Part shown: in pieces, positions 33,306 through 43,018 of the stretch | How positions within the stretch are numbered: position 1 is the stretch's first letter | How the letters are laid out: each line of letters starts with the position of its first letter | Assembly: GCA_014695345.1 (NCBI GenBank) | Contig: JACJOC010000084.1 | Location: forward strand, 1 to 64,000 | From: Cyanobacteria bacterium FACHB-471 | GTDB taxonomy: Bacteria > Cyanobacteriota > Cyanobacteriia > Elainellales > Elainellaceae | DNA: 64,000 nucleotides | Direction of reading: 5' to 3' | The notes under the pieces: generated by a model | Seen by the model: the letters and a program-made list of their open reading frames with translations, nothing else | The model's database searches: none | Told to the model about the DNA's origin: nothing | Made by a program: the position numbers and the translations under genes

Positions 33306-33710
33306 AAGTCGCTATTCCCTGAATTCAAAGGTTAACTACTGTTTGAGTCTACAGGAATTCCCACTGTGCTTGAAGGATCAACGCTGCATCAGAGTAATAA
33401 GGTGAATGTTAATGGAGATGAAACATCATCTTTGTTTTGCTTAGGTGATTGTGGCGATCGCTCTTGCTTCTTGCTCAGCTCAATCTACCCCACAGAAGCA
33501 ACGAACCATTAGAGAGCGCGAAACGTTGCTAAGGGAAGCCACGTTAGATGAGACAGAAGTGGTAATGGGGCAAACCGTATAGGTTCCTGTGTATTCACAC
33601 ATTTATCATTACAATAACCCCTAGAAACGGCATAAGTATTGAGAAAATTTTCATTAATGATAGGCTTCTTGGTGTAAGCTCGTTTTCCCTTTCTCACTTA
33701 CCTAGAAACA
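33306..33710. other. Intergenic stretch with small frame and candidate operator
   Basis: It contains a 45-codon open frame (33445-33582, listed) and TTGAGAAAATTTTCATTAA at 33639-33657, which resembles the receptor-gene operators. The rest shows nothing coding. Confidence 0.4.
33445..33582 (+). CDS. Possible small lipoprotein or gene fragment, 45 residues
   Basis: From a GTG the frame encodes MIVAIALASCSAQSTPQKQR and a charged helix to a stop at 33582. ALASC resembles a lipobox, but the hydrophobic part is only eight residues with no positive N-region. It could be a gene remnant. I recognise no family and give it little weight. Confidence 0.25.
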   Translation: MIVAIALASCSAQSTPQKQRTIRERETLLREATLDETEVVMGQTV

Positions 33711-34698
33711 ATGGCGATCGCCCTTTCTCAAAGTGACTACTGGAATTTGGTTCAGAAGAATATAGCTGATGAGCAAACTGCATCTACCCCCGATTCGGCT
33801 GACATTACCTGGCACTATCCAGCCCAGTTGGGGCACGGTTCTATTCGAGAAATTCGGCTGCGTGAGGGGTTAGTTTTAGCAATCGCCGACTACCAACTTC
33901 ACCAGGATTTGATTGTTGAGGTGCCTGAACGTGAACACCCGCTGGAATATGAATTTACGGTTGTTCAAAGAGCATCCTCAACAATCTTGTTTTTCAGAGC
34001 ATTACTTCTTTTCGGGAGGTGGTTTGGCTGAAAGCAGCATTCATGAGGATGTTTCGGGTTGGCAGGTTCTCGACGTGAGTTTTCATCTGGAGCCAGAGTT
34101 GTTTCGGTTGTGGATGGGCGATCGCCTCGAATATGCACCCCCGCTGAGGGAATTGGTGAACCCCTTGAAACAAGACCGCTATACCCATGAGGCAACTCCG
34201 ACGATGGCAATGCGAGCTGTCGTGCAGCAAGTTCTCAACTGCCCTTACACAGATATGACCCGGCAGATTTACCTGGAGAGCAAAGTTTGGGAACTGGTGT
34301 CCCTCCATCTAGAACAAATGCTGCATCCGCTCCAAAACCCGCCTCAACCGTCCTTTAAGCCCGATGATATTGATCGACTTCACCATGCCAGGAAAATTCT
34401 GTCGCAACACCTCAATAATCCACCCTCACTTAAAGGCTTAGCTCGTCAAGTCGGGTTAAATGAGTTCACGCTGAAGCAAGGCTTCCGCACCATTTTTGGC
34501 ACTACTGTCTTTGGCTGCTTACACCACTACCGTATGGAACGAGCCAGAGCATTGCTGGAAGCTGGAAGCTTGAACGTGAGCGAAGTTGCCCGTGAAGTGG
34601 GGTTTGCTAACCGGGGCTATTTTGCGGCTGCCTTCCGCAAAAAATTTGGCACTAATCCTAAAGCCTATTCGCTTGTTGCTAAGCAGCAGGTAGGTTAA
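33711..34698 (+). pseudogene. AraC-family siderophore regulator, frameshifted
   Basis: A second PchR-like AraC gene, paralogous to 25873. The first part (ATG at 33711, WHYPAQLGHGSIREIRLREG) runs to about 33957 in one frame, and the rest (from SEHYFFSGGGLAESSIHED) continues in the next frame to the stop at 34698. The pieces together cover the whole protein, including DNA-binding domains (LKGLARQVGLNEFTLKQGF, VAREVGFANRGYFAAAF). The break lies about 33957-33990. A sequencing error is possible; the decay of the following genes suggests real damage. Confidence 0.85.
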
Positions 34699-34778
34699 AA
34701 AATTCCTGTTAGTGATCAAAAAATTCCCGCTGTTGATCAAAGCGATCGCTCACACGTTCAATCTTACCTGTAAGCTAT

Positions 34779-34798
34779 TTGAGAATTATTCGCAGATA
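34779..34798. promoter_or_regulatory. Putative iron-responsive operator before the second receptor
   Basis: TTGAGAATTATTCGCAGATA contains GAGAATTATTCGC, an imperfect dyad similar to the site at 26931-26950 in front of the first receptor. It lies 83 bases before the receptor start. Binding by Fur or by an AraC-type activator is inferred only. Confidence 0.4.
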
Positions 34799-34880
34799 AG
34801 CAAATGCAAAACGAAGTAAGGGAATCGCCTGGTTCTTCTGGTTTGAGTTCCTTTCCCTGGTGTTGGCGTGTGGAGGCATG

Positions 34881-35855
34881 ATGAATCAATTACAGCGATC
34901 GATTTTTGTGGCAACGGTGCTGTCAGTTTGCTGTATCCAATCGGCATGGGCAGAAGTCAATTCAGAAGATTTAGAAGTTGAAAATTCTGGAGGCACCAAT
35001 TCTTTAGAACAGGTAGGTGCAACCAGCAGCATTCCTCAAATCAGTGAGTTAGAACCTTCTGCAACAACTGTTGATGAGTGGATTACCCAAATTGCTCAGT
35101 CCTCCACTGTTGAAATTATTGAAATACAGGTGAATCCGTCGGATTCTGGACTCGAAGTAACCCTGGAAATAACCGGAACGCAGCCAACACCGTCTACGTC
35201 CGTTATCGGAAATGCATTGATCATCAATATCCCTGATGCGGTGTTATCTCTACCTGATGCAGATGAGTTTCAACAGTCTAATCCGGCAGAGGGAATTGCG
35301 CTAATCAGTGCAACAAACTTACCTAATAACCGCGTACGAGTAGCCATTACTGGAGCAGATGCACCTCCGACAGTCTCCATCAACGCAGTAGACCAAAATT
35401 TAATATTAAGTATCACTTCAAATGCCCAAAGCATTGAGGCAACCGAAGAGGACGCTATTCAAGTAGTAGTAACGGATGAGCAAGAGGAAGGGTACATTGT
35501 GGATAATTCCACGACTGCAACCCGGACTGATACGCCCATTCTAGAAGTTCCTGGTTCGATTCAGGTAGTTCCACAGCAGGTGATTCAAGAGCAGAACGCA
35601 CTACGATTACCTAATATTTTTCGTAACGTGAGCGGGATTGGAGAAGAAGGCAGATTTGGTGATGCGCTGGATCAGTTCAACATTCGAGGGTTTACGGCAA
35701 CGGGTCAAATATTTCGCAATGGAATTCGGGTGCCCAATGTTTTTTCGCCCCTAGTTGAAACAGAAAATTTGGAGCGGGTTGAAATTTTAAAGGGGCCCGC
35801 ATCGGTGTTGTATGGTGCACTTGAGCCAGGCGGCATTATCAATTTAGTGACTATG
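34881..35855 (+). pseudogene. AMIN-TonB-dependent receptor, truncated in the plug
   Basis: The start ATG at 34881 has GGAGG just upstream (a second ATG is at 34878). The frame encodes a signal peptide, AMIN domain (IQVNPSDSGLEVTLEITGTQ) and most of the plug (VEILKGPASVLYGALEPGGI), then at about 35855 passes into unrelated sequence and stops at 35894. The whole beta barrel is missing. It is the paralogue of the receptor at 26964, about 320 residues remaining of the usual 850. The product, if made, cannot form a channel. Confidence 0.92.
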
Positions 35856-35856
35856 G

Positions 35857-35978
35857 TTACAGCTCAATGCAGTACAGCAAGGAAAGGTCTTTGAAGTCAA
35901 GGATTACTGGCATGTAGCCAGCACACCTACTCAAGCCATGATGGTTTTGGATGATTTATCTAACTATCTAATGAATTC
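35857..35978 (+). pseudogene. Siderophore-binding protein, C-terminal fragment A
   Basis: Right after the receptor break, another frame reads LNAVQQGKVFEVKDYWHVAS and TPTQAMMVLDDLSNYL, which is the end of a FecB-type binding protein (compare VVQNNKVYLVPSYWIGSGPL in the intact one). A deletion has joined the receptor plug to this end, removing the barrel and most of a binding-protein gene. Confidence 0.75.
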
Positions 35979-36179
35979 AGTATCTTCAAAACTCGATCGC
36001 ATTCTAGAACGCCAAACTTCAACAACTCAAACCAGTTGGCAGGAAAATGCGATCGCCCAATCCCTTTCTGCCAGCCAACAGAACCGGGTCTTTTCACGAC
36101 CTATCATCTCTGGAATGGCTTGAATAGTTCTATCGGCACAGAACTGGTGATTGAACAATTGCGGCAATTTCTGCTGTGA
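35979..36179 (+). pseudogene. Siderophore-binding protein, C-terminal fragment B
   Basis: The frame continues LDRILERQTSTTQTSWQENA and AIAQSLSASQQNRVF, then one base is missing in a T-run at about 36091, and the next frame reads TTYHLWNGLNSSIGTELVIE and QLRQFLL to a stop at 36177. This resembles the end of a second FecB-type protein. Two binding-protein ends side by side imply that the ancestral operon had two such genes. Confidence 0.6.
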
Positions 36180-36317
36180 TTTTTGCACATTGAAGTAGAT
36201 CGGGTTGCGTTGCGTAAACTATTCCGTTTAGGCATCAAAATACTCCCGCTAGGAGCCAAACCTGCCTTACCCACAGGCAATCTTTGCGGTAAGCTGCACC
36301 AAGACCTTTTGTTGAAG

Positions 36318-36361
36318 GGCGATCGCACCTGCTAGTGAGGGTTCCACCTGTGCTCAGCTAA
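36318..36361 (+). pseudogene. DUF1636 gene, C-terminal remnant
   Basis: The last 13 codons read RSHLLVRVPPVLS and stop, against RSRLLVRVPPLPEP in the intact gene at 30544. The DNA also matches (GCGATCGCxCxTGCTAGT). It ends 3 bases before the first ABC gene, so that gene once followed a siderophore operon of the same type. Confidence 0.75.
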
Positions 36362-36364
36362 ACA

Positions 36365-38152
36365 ATGCAAATTCCTCTCAAGCAATATACTTCTCTCCTG
36401 GCACATTACCTCAAGCCACAGCAGGGTCGCGTGGTTGGATTGGCGATCGCCCTCCTCAGTAGCATTGGCTTCCAAATTCTCAATCCGCAAATTCTGGGCT
36501 ACTTCATTGATACTGCCGTATCCGGTGGCTCCCAGCAAAAACTTTTGATAGCTGCCTTTCTCTTCATGGGTTTGGCTTTACTGACACAGATTTTAACAGT
36601 CACGGCAACCTACTTAGGCGAAATGGTTGCTTGGACTGCTACCAATGCCTTACGGCTCGATTTAGCCAAACATTGTTTAAATCTAGATCTGTCCTTTCAT
36701 AAATCTCACACCCCTGGAGAATTATTAGAACGAGTGGATGGAGATGTGAATCTGTTGTCTCGTTTCTTTTCTCAACTCGTCATTCATGTGTTAGGCAATG
36801 GTGTTTTGTTGTTGGGAATTCTGATCATTTTATTTGCTGAGAACCTATTAGCAGGTGTAAGTTTAACTCTATTTTCACTCATTGCGTTGTCACTACTGTT
36901 AGGAATACAATCCGTTGCCGTTACTCCCTGGGCAGCCTATCGGCAGGTGAGCGCTGATTTTTTTGGCTTCTTAGGTGAACATCTGGTAGGACGGGAAGAC
37001 ATTCGTGCTAATGGAGCCGTTGGCTATGTCATGCGCCGTTTTTATGAACTCCTACAACGATGGTTGCCCATTTATCAAAAAGCTAGATTTGCGAGTACGA
37101 TTCTTTGGTCTACGAGCGTAGGGTTGTTTACCCTGGGTAATGCGATCGCCCTTGCCGTTTCTGCTTACCTGTGGAACCAAAACGCGATCACGATTGGGAC
37201 TGCCTATCTCATCTTTCACTACACCAACCTCCTCAACCAACCGATCGAACGCATCCGCGAAGAACTGGAAGAATTGCAGCAGGTTGAAGCCAGTATTCAT
37301 CGGATTCGAGAGTTATTAAATGTGCGATCGCAGATACAAGATTCGGGTAATGCTCATTTGTCGGCAGGAGCTTTGTCTGTCTCATTTCAACAGGTCTGGT
37401 TCAGTTACCAAGGCATTAAACCGGGAGATCGTGAGCAAAAAATAACTCTTTCACCCTCTGTTCACACGCTTCAGAACCTCTCTCTCCATCTACCGGCTGG
37501 ACAGACTCTCGGGTTGCTTGGACGCACCGGAAGCGGCAAAAGCACGATCGCCCGTTTGCTCCTGCGGCTCTACGATGTTCAGACCGGGGAGATCCGCTTA
37601 GGAAATATTCCGATCGCCCAAACCCCCCTTTCTGAGCTTAGGCAACGAGTGGGGTTAGTAACCCAAGATGTACAGTTATTTCAAGCTAGTGTTCGAGATA
37701 ATTTGACTTTTTTTGATGCTCGAATTCGGGATACAGAAATTCTGGAAACGTTGAATAACTTGGAGCTAACGGAATGGCTCCAGTCATTACCCAATGGGTT
37801 AGATACTCAACTTGGGGCAGACAGTGCCGGACTTTCAGCAGGGCAGGCGCAGCTATTAGCTTTTGCCCGTGTGTTTCTCAAAAACCCAGGACTGGTGATT
37901 CTCGATGAAGCCTCGTCTCGGCTTGATCCAATAACAGAGCAATGCATTGAACGGGCGATCGCCCGACTTCTCCACAATCGCACAGGAATCATCATTGCCC
38001 ATCGGTTAGCCACTATCCAGAGAGTTGATCAAATTCTGATATTAGAGCAGGGGAAAGTGGTGGAATATGGCGATCGCTTTACCCTCCAAAATGATCAGCG
38101 ATCGCGCTTTTCACAATTACTCAAGGTGAACGCTACGACACTAATGGCATAG
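36365..38152 (+). CDS. ABC half-transporter (exporter fold), partner 1
   Basis: A 595-residue membrane-ATPase fusion. Six membrane helices occupy residues about 15-310 and the ATPase about 345-590: Walker A LLGRTGSGKSTIA, signature LSAGQAQLLAFAR (Ala for the usual first Gly), Walker B ILDEASSRLD with catalytic Glu515, and switch His in IIAHRLATI. The family pumps peptides, lipids or siderophores. The gene directly follows a decayed siderophore-uptake set and is 62 bases upstream of a second half-transporter. Heterodimers YbtPQ and IrtAB have this fold and import siderophores, so export or import of a siderophore is the likely role. Confidence 0.9.
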   Translation: MQIPLKQYTSLLAHYLKPQQGRVVGLAIALLSSIGFQILNPQILGYFIDTAVSGGSQQKLLIAAFLFMGLALLTQILTVTATYLGEMVAWTATNALRLDLAKHCLNLDLSFHKSHTPGELLERVDGDVNLLSRFFSQLVIHVLGNGVLLLGILIILFAENLLAGVSLTLFSLIALSLLLGIQSVAVTPWAAYRQVSADFFGFLGEHLVGREDIRANGAVGYVMRRFYELLQRWLPIYQKARFASTILWSTSVGLFTLGNAIALAVSAYLWNQNAITIGTAYLIFHYTNLLNQPIERIREELEELQQVEASIHRIRELLNVRSQIQDSGNAHLSAGALSVSFQQVWFSYQGIKPGDREQKITLSPSVHTLQNLSLHLPAGQTLGLLGRTGSGKSTIARLLLRLYDVQTGEIRLGNIPIAQTPLSELRQRVGLVTQDVQLFQASVRDNLTFFDARIRDTEILETLNNLELTEWLQSLPNGLDTQLGADSAGLSAGQAQLLAFARVFLKNPGLVILDEASSRLDPITEQCIERAIARLLHNRTGIIIAHRLATIQRVDQILILEQGKVVEYGDRFTLQNDQRSRFSQLLKVNATTLMA

Positions 38153-38214
38153 TTCAGAATGTCATATTCAGACTTTTGCGTTGTAACTCTATTCAATATT
38201 CAATCTAATTAAGA

Positions 38215-40095
38215 ATGACCACTCAAAGAATAGCAATCTGGAAACTTCTCTGGCGAATGATTCGCTACGCCTTTGGGCTGTACTTGCTAGATACCATTTT
38301 GTGGCTGTTTATTGCAGGACTACCTGTTGTACCCGGTTTAATCATCCGTGAGTTTTTTAATACCCTAACCAGCACAGAGACAAGTGGCAGCGCTCAATTG
38401 ATCTCTCTGCAATCCCCGATGGTGTGGGTGGCGTTGATCTTTGCAGTGGGTGCTGCTCGCATTGTCGCTATCTGTGCTGGACGCGTTACCAAAACCCAGC
38501 ACCGCTTTACGATGAGTTCTTTACTGCGACGCAATTTGTTAGACAAGTTGTTGCAGCGTCCAGGTGCAGAATCTCTCACAGTGGGTCGTAAAACAGTTTC
38601 ACCCGGTGAGGTCATTAGTTTCTTTCGAGATGATGCGGCTCAGGTAGAAGATACTGTGGTGGGCACCAATGAAATTTTTTCAGCCGGGGTGTTCGCAATC
38701 GTTGCTCTCATCATTCTTTTCAACGTCAATGCACGGTTAACCTTACTAGTCTTTTTACCCTTGGTGGCGATCGCTCTCACCCTTCAACATGCTGAGGCTC
38801 GCATAAAGCGGTATCGCTCTGCTAGCCGTCAGGCAACCCAACAGGTAACTGGATTAATTGGAGAATTATTCTCCGCTGTGCAAGCCATTCAGGTCGCAGG
38901 AGCCGAAACTCCTATTCTCAACCATCTGCGCTGGCTCGGTGACCAACGCCAACAACGTGTGGTGCAAGATCAGGTTTTTACAGCAATCATCCAGTCTAGT
39001 TTAGAAAATTTGGTCAGCCTGGGTACCGGTCTAATCCTATTAGTGGCAGCCCAATCTGGAGTGGGGGGTGGCGATTTGCTTTCAGAGACACTTCGCGAAC
39101 GCACGCTCAGTGTGGGTGACTTTGCTTTATTTGTGTATTACCTGGCGTTTGTTACAGATTTTTTGTGGTTTTTCGGCGGCTTCTTAGCTCTAACAAAGCA
39201 AACAGAGGTGTCATTAGAGCGGATGGGAACGTTGATTAGCAGTGTGGAAGAGCAGGAGAGTAACAGAGTGGAAGGGCTGGTTGAACCTGCACCGCTGTAT
39301 TTGCCCGATCTCAAAGGGCGAATGACTGAATTGCCTGCGATCGCCCAACCCAAAAGGGATACTGCTCTTGAAGAGTTAAGAGTAGAGAATCTGACCTACC
39401 GATATCCAGGCAGCGATACTGCTTCACAGCGCTGGTCTGATCGTGGCATTACCAATATCAGCATGACGTTGGAACGAGGTAGTCTGACCGTTATTACAGG
39501 TCGAGTCGGATCGGGAAAAACGACGTTGCTGCGAGTCCTACTGGGTCTACTCCCCAAACAATCTGGAGAAATTTACTGGAACGGCTCGCACATCGAACAG
39601 CCCGATCAATTTTTTGTGCCGCCACGCAGTGCCTATACGCCACAGGTGCCACAGTTGTTCAGCAATACGCTGCAAGAGAATTTGTTGATGGGATTTCAGA
39701 CCAATGAGACGGAATTGAGGAAGGCGATCGCCATTGCTGCTCTGGATCACGATCTCGCTGCGATGCCAGAAGAACTCAATACCCTGATCGGCTCCAAAGG
39801 AATGCGTCTTTCAGGTGGGCAACAGCAACGCGCGGCCGCTGCCCGAATGTTACTCCGGCAACCCGAACTACTCGTCTTTGACGACCTCTCCAGTGCGCTT
39901 GACCTCGAAACCGAACAAACCCTCTGGTCACACCTCCTTGCCATTACACCTCGCTCCCCTAGTTCTTACACCCCCACCTACCTTGTCGTTTCTCACCGTC
40001 CCTTTGTTCTACGTCAAGCCGATTACATCATTGTTCTTAAGAATGGTGTGGTTGACGCAGAAGGGAAACCAGAGGATCTCAATATTGTGATGTAA
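38215..40095 (+). CDS. ABC half-transporter (exporter fold), partner 2
   Basis: A 626-residue membrane-ATPase fusion. Membrane helices are within residues about 15-330 and the ATPase domain about 395-615: Walker A ITGRVGSGKTTLL (near 430), signature LSGGQQQRAAAARM, Walker B LLVFDDLSSALD, in which the catalytic Glu position is Asp557, and switch His in VSHRPFVL. Such a Glu-to-Asp change marks the impaired site of heterodimeric transporters, whose partner has the normal Glu (here 36365-38152). Both genes lie in the same direction and should be one operon and one complex. The substrate is probably a siderophore, by context. Confidence 0.9.
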   Translation: MTTQRIAIWKLLWRMIRYAFGLYLLDTILWLFIAGLPVVPGLIIREFFNTLTSTETSGSAQLISLQSPMVWVALIFAVGAARIVAICAGRVTKTQHRFTMSSLLRRNLLDKLLQRPGAESLTVGRKTVSPGEVISFFRDDAAQVEDTVVGTNEIFSAGVFAIVALIILFNVNARLTLLVFLPLVAIALTLQHAEARIKRYRSASRQATQQVTGLIGELFSAVQAIQVAGAETPILNHLRWLGDQRQQRVVQDQVFTAIIQSSLENLVSLGTGLILLVAAQSGVGGGDLLSETLRERTLSVGDFALFVYYLAFVTDFLWFFGGFLALTKQTEVSLERMGTLISSVEEQESNRVEGLVEPAPLYLPDLKGRMTELPAIAQPKRDTALEELRVENLTYRYPGSDTASQRWSDRGITNISMTLERGSLTVITGRVGSGKTTLLRVLLGLLPKQSGEIYWNGSHIEQPDQFFVPPRSAYTPQVPQLFSNTLQENLLMGFQTNETELRKAIAIAALDHDLAAMPEELNTLIGSKGMRLSGGQQQRAAAARMLLRQPELLVFDDLSSALDLETEQTLWSHLLAITPRSPSSYTPTYLVVSHRPFVLRQADYIIVLKNGVVDAEGKPEDLNIVM

Positions 40096-40222
40096 AGCGA
40101 AAGATAAATTAACCGAATTTGGTGTAATACCATTTCTACATGAAACTGCATATTTTAAAACGTGCTACACGGTCAAATCTTGAGGTTATTTGTTAGGGTT
40201 AGAGGAAGTTGGAGGTCAGGCT

Positions 40223-40513
40223 ATGCAACCTATCATTCGTAATACTTTCATTCGTCTCATCGCCTTTGTTGAGCGAGTCTTGCGCGGACTAGTTACAGCG
40301 TTGCAGAAAACGTTCGTTTTCTTTGGCAAGCTCTTTGGCTTGAGCACACCAATCTATTACTTTGAGGACAAAGCTCAAGAGGATAAGCCTGCTGAGTCTG
40401 CCACAACCTCAGTTGCTAGCAATGCAGTTAATCTTCGTCCAAATCGTCGCCGCTCTGAAAGCGAGATGGACTACTTCCGTAATATGGCTCGACAGATCGA
40501 TAAACCTAATTAA
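40223..40513 (+). CDS. Conserved cyanobacterial hypothetical protein (amphipathic)
   Basis: A 96-residue protein starting at the ATG behind a GGAGG site. Residues 1-45 have amphipathic and hydrophobic helices (FIRLIAFVERVLRGLVTALQ, then KTFVFFGKLFGLS), which may lie on a membrane, and the rest is polar with RPNRRRSESEMDYFRNMARQ. I recall similar short cyanobacterial proteins annotated as hypothetical (and sometimes wrongly as threonine dehydratase). No function is known to me. It follows the ABC genes by about 130 bases but probably has its own promoter. Confidence 0.65.
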   Translation: MQPIIRNTFIRLIAFVERVLRGLVTALQKTFVFFGKLFGLSTPIYYFEDKAQEDKPAESATTSVASNAVNLRPNRRRSESEMDYFRNMARQIDKPN

Positions 40514-40544
40514 CATCAAATCCTCCCAAATAACCGCAGTTCCC

Positions 40545-40610
40545 GTAGGGATAGGTTTTGCCATTCAACCTCAACTCCATCTGAGTTTTGGCTGCTAAAC
40601 CTACCCGTAC
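40545..40610. repeat. Palindromic repeat family B, copy 1
   Basis: GTAGGGATAGGTTTTGCCATT at the left and GCTAAACCTACCCGTAC at the right form a long imperfect hairpin. The copy at 43887-43947 has the same ends and length. It lies between two genes. Confidence 0.7.
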
Positions 40611-40658
40611 AATGTTGCAGTTGTTTAAGAAGATTTGACCTGAGTAATGTTTGTCAAG

Positions 40659-41342
40659 TTATACAGTTTCTCGATATCCGCCGAATACCACAAAGCTAAA
40701 GTTTTTGTACCAGCAGTCTACATCTTGAAACCCTGCGGCTTCTAGCCAGCTCAATTGAAGATCAAGAGGGGCAAGGCGATCGAACTCCATTCGCTTTTGG
40801 GCAGCGGCAAGTTCATCCGCCGAAACGCCGAGAGTTTGCACTGAGTCGAGCCAGTTTTGCCGATAGAGCTTGTCCAAACAAGCCGTTTTGCCCTGTACTT
40901 GATCGGCGTTGATAAATATTCCGCCTGGTTTGAGTGCCTGATAGATGCGACGGTAGAGCGTTGCTTTGTTTGCGTCAGACAAGTGATGAATGGATAGCGC
41001 AGAAATGATCAGATCATAGGAGTTGCCAAAGTCCGCTTCTGCATAGTCTCCAATCAAAACTTGGGGAGATTTGCCTAGTCCTACAAACCGAGTCTGGGCT
41101 TTTTCTAACATCTCTAGCGCAAAATCCATTAGGGTGAATTCTGCGTTGGGAAATAGCGCCTGCACCATGCCGGAATACAGTCCAGTTCCTGCTCCCAAGT
41201 CCAGAGCTTTGAGGGATTTGGTACGTTCAAATGGAATCACCTGAACGGCTGTGCCATAAAAGTCATCAAAACAGGGAATCAGAATGCGCCGCAGCCCATC
41301 ATACTCGGCAGCAGCCCGATTAAACGCAGTTTGGATATTCAT
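40659..41342 (-). CDS. Class I SAM-dependent methyltransferase
   Basis: A 227-residue methyltransferase. Motif I is LDLGAGTGLYSG (residues about 45-55), the acidic residue after strand 2 is in LMDFALEM, and ALSIHHLSDANKATLYRRIY is the post-motif region of small-molecule methyltransferases of the Methyltransf_25 type. The substrate is unknown. The start is 15 bases after the leuA stop, so it is the second gene of a leuA operon. It could work in a side reaction near leucine synthesis, or simply be carried along. Confidence 0.85.
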   Translation of the reverse strand: MNIQTAFNRAAAEYDGLRRILIPCFDDFYGTAVQVIPFERTKSLKALDLGAGTGLYSGMVQALFPNAEFTLMDFALEMLEKAQTRFVGLGKSPQVLIGDYAEADFGNSYDLIISALSIHHLSDANKATLYRRIYQALKPGGIFINADQVQGKTACLDKLYRQNWLDSVQTLGVSADELAAAQKRMEFDRLAPLDLQLSWLEAAGFQDVDCWYKNFSFVVFGGYRETV

Positions 41343-41357
41343 GGATTCTCAAGTTCT

Positions 41358-42992
41358 CTAAAAGTTAGGAATTTCGGCGAACATACTCACTCTCTGATGC
41401 GGTTCTGCGGAGGGTTGCTTTTGCCAATAGCTATAGAGCCGATTCAGGGCATTCACATAGGCATAGGCAGAAGCCACGACGATATCCGTGTCGGATGCCT
41501 GCCCGACAAACAATCGCTCCTGATAGCGCAGATGGATTGTGACGCGTCCCAGTGCGTCAATGCCTTCGGTAACAGATTGGACAGAGAACTCAATCAATTC
41601 GTTGGGCACCTGAACTAGCCGATTCACGGCTTTGTAAACGGCATCAACCGGGCCAGTTCCCACGGCCGCGTCGGTTAGAATTCTGCCATCGGGCATGAGA
41701 ACCGTCACTGTGGCAGTCGGGCTGGAGCAATCGCCACAGGACACCTGCACCTGCTCAAGCTGAAAGGCGTGTTCGACCTGAGCCTGTAGCTCGTCACGGG
41801 CGATCGCCTCCAGATCTCGGTCAGAGACCTCTTTCTTCTTATCCGCTACTTCTTTGAAGCGATGAAACGCCCGGTTCAAATCTTCCTCGTTTAGCTCAAA
41901 GCCCAACTCTTGCAAACGAGTCCTAAAGGCATTGCGACCGGAATGCTTGCCCAGCACAATCTGGTTGGCAGGCAAGCCAACTGAGGCAGCATCCATAATT
42001 TCGTAGGTTTCCCGGTGCTTGAGAATGCCGTCCTGGTGAATCCCAGACTCATGGGCAAAGGCATTCGCACCCACGATCGCCTTGTTGGGCTGCACTGACA
42101 TTCCGGTTGCGGTGGAAACCAATCGGGAGGCTTTGTAGATTTCTTGAGTATTGATCCGGGTTAGCGGCGCTTCCGAATTTGCTGGACGACCTAGAAACAC
42201 TTTGAAGTGTGACTTGCGGACTTGCAGCGCCATCACCACTTCTTCTAATGCGGCGTTACCTGCCCGTTCGCCAATGCCGTTAATTGTGCATTCCACCTGA
42301 CGCACGCCCTGCTCGATTGCCGTCAGCGCGTTTGCTGTTGCCAAACCCAAATCATTTTGCGTATGAACCGAGAGAATGACCTGATCGATTCCAAGCACAT
42401 TTTCTCGAATGCCGCGAATCAGTGCTTCCATATCCTTGGGAGTGCAGTAGCCGACGGTGTCGGGAATGTTGAGCGTAGTCGCTCCAGCGGCGATCGCCCG
42501 TTCCAACACCTGATACAAAAACTCCGGGTCAGAACGGCTAGCATCCATCGGCGAAAATTCTACATCGGTCACAAAGCTTTTGGCGTAGGCAACCATTTCT
42601 TCGGCGATCGCCAACACTTCCTGGCGCGACTTCTTCAACTGATATTTCAAGTGAATATCAGAGGTTGAAATAAACGTATGAATCCGAGGATGCGCCGCAG
42701 GCTGTAAGGCTTCTGCCGCCGTCTGAATATCTTGCCGAACCGCTCTAGCCAAACTGCAAATAATTGGCCCACCTTCAACACCGACGATCTTTGCAATGTT
42801 ATTCACTGCCTCAAAATCACCGGGACTGGAAACCGCAAACCCAGCCTCAATCACATCCACACCCAGCCGCGCCAGTTGTTGAGCAATCACCAGCTTCTCT
42901 TCCGGGTTTAGCGTTGCACCGGGAGACTGTTCGCCATCTCGTAGGGTCGTATCAAAGATAATGACTCGGTCTGGTTGGGGTTGAATGCTCAT
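41358..42992 (-). CDS. leuA: 2-isopropylmalate synthase
   Basis: A 544-residue enzyme that joins acetyl-CoA with 2-ketoisovalerate in the first committed step of leucine synthesis. The catalytic barrel starts with [15 protein letters not shown] and has GAGCxIGG-like [20 protein letters not shown]; the linker and the C-terminal LeuA dimer domain follow ([18 protein letters not shown] to LYSYWQKQ), which confers leucine feedback. The start lies in a divergent region with the GntR-family gene at 43127, where two GTATAC sites are seen, so a link is likely. The methyltransferase follows 15 bases downstream. Confidence 0.96.
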   Translation of the reverse strand: MSIQPQPDRVIIFDTTLRDGEQSPGATLNPEEKLVIAQQLARLGVDVIEAGFAVSSPGDFEAVNNIAKIVGVEGGPIICSLARAVRQDIQTAAEALQPAAHPRIHTFISTSDIHLKYQLKKSRQEVLAIAEEMVAYAKSFVTDVEFSPMDASRSDPEFLYQVLERAIAAGATTLNIPDTVGYCTPKDMEALIRGIRENVLGIDQVILSVHTQNDLGLATANALTAIEQGVRQVECTINGIGERAGNAALEEVVMALQVRKSHFKVFLGRPANSEAPLTRINTQEIYKASRLVSTATGMSVQPNKAIVGANAFAHESGIHQDGILKHRETYEIMDAASVGLPANQIVLGKHSGRNAFRTRLQELGFELNEEDLNRAFHRFKEVADKKKEVSDRDLEAIARDELQAQVEHAFQLEQVQVSCGDCSSPTATVTVLMPDGRILTDAAVGTGPVDAVYKAVNRLVQVPNELIEFSVQSVTEGIDALGRVTIHLRYQERLFVGQASDTDIVVASAYAYVNALNRLYSYWQKQPSAEPHQRVSMFAEIPNF

Positions 42993-43018
42993 GGTTGGCT
43001 CCTGATCGAGGGGGTTGG

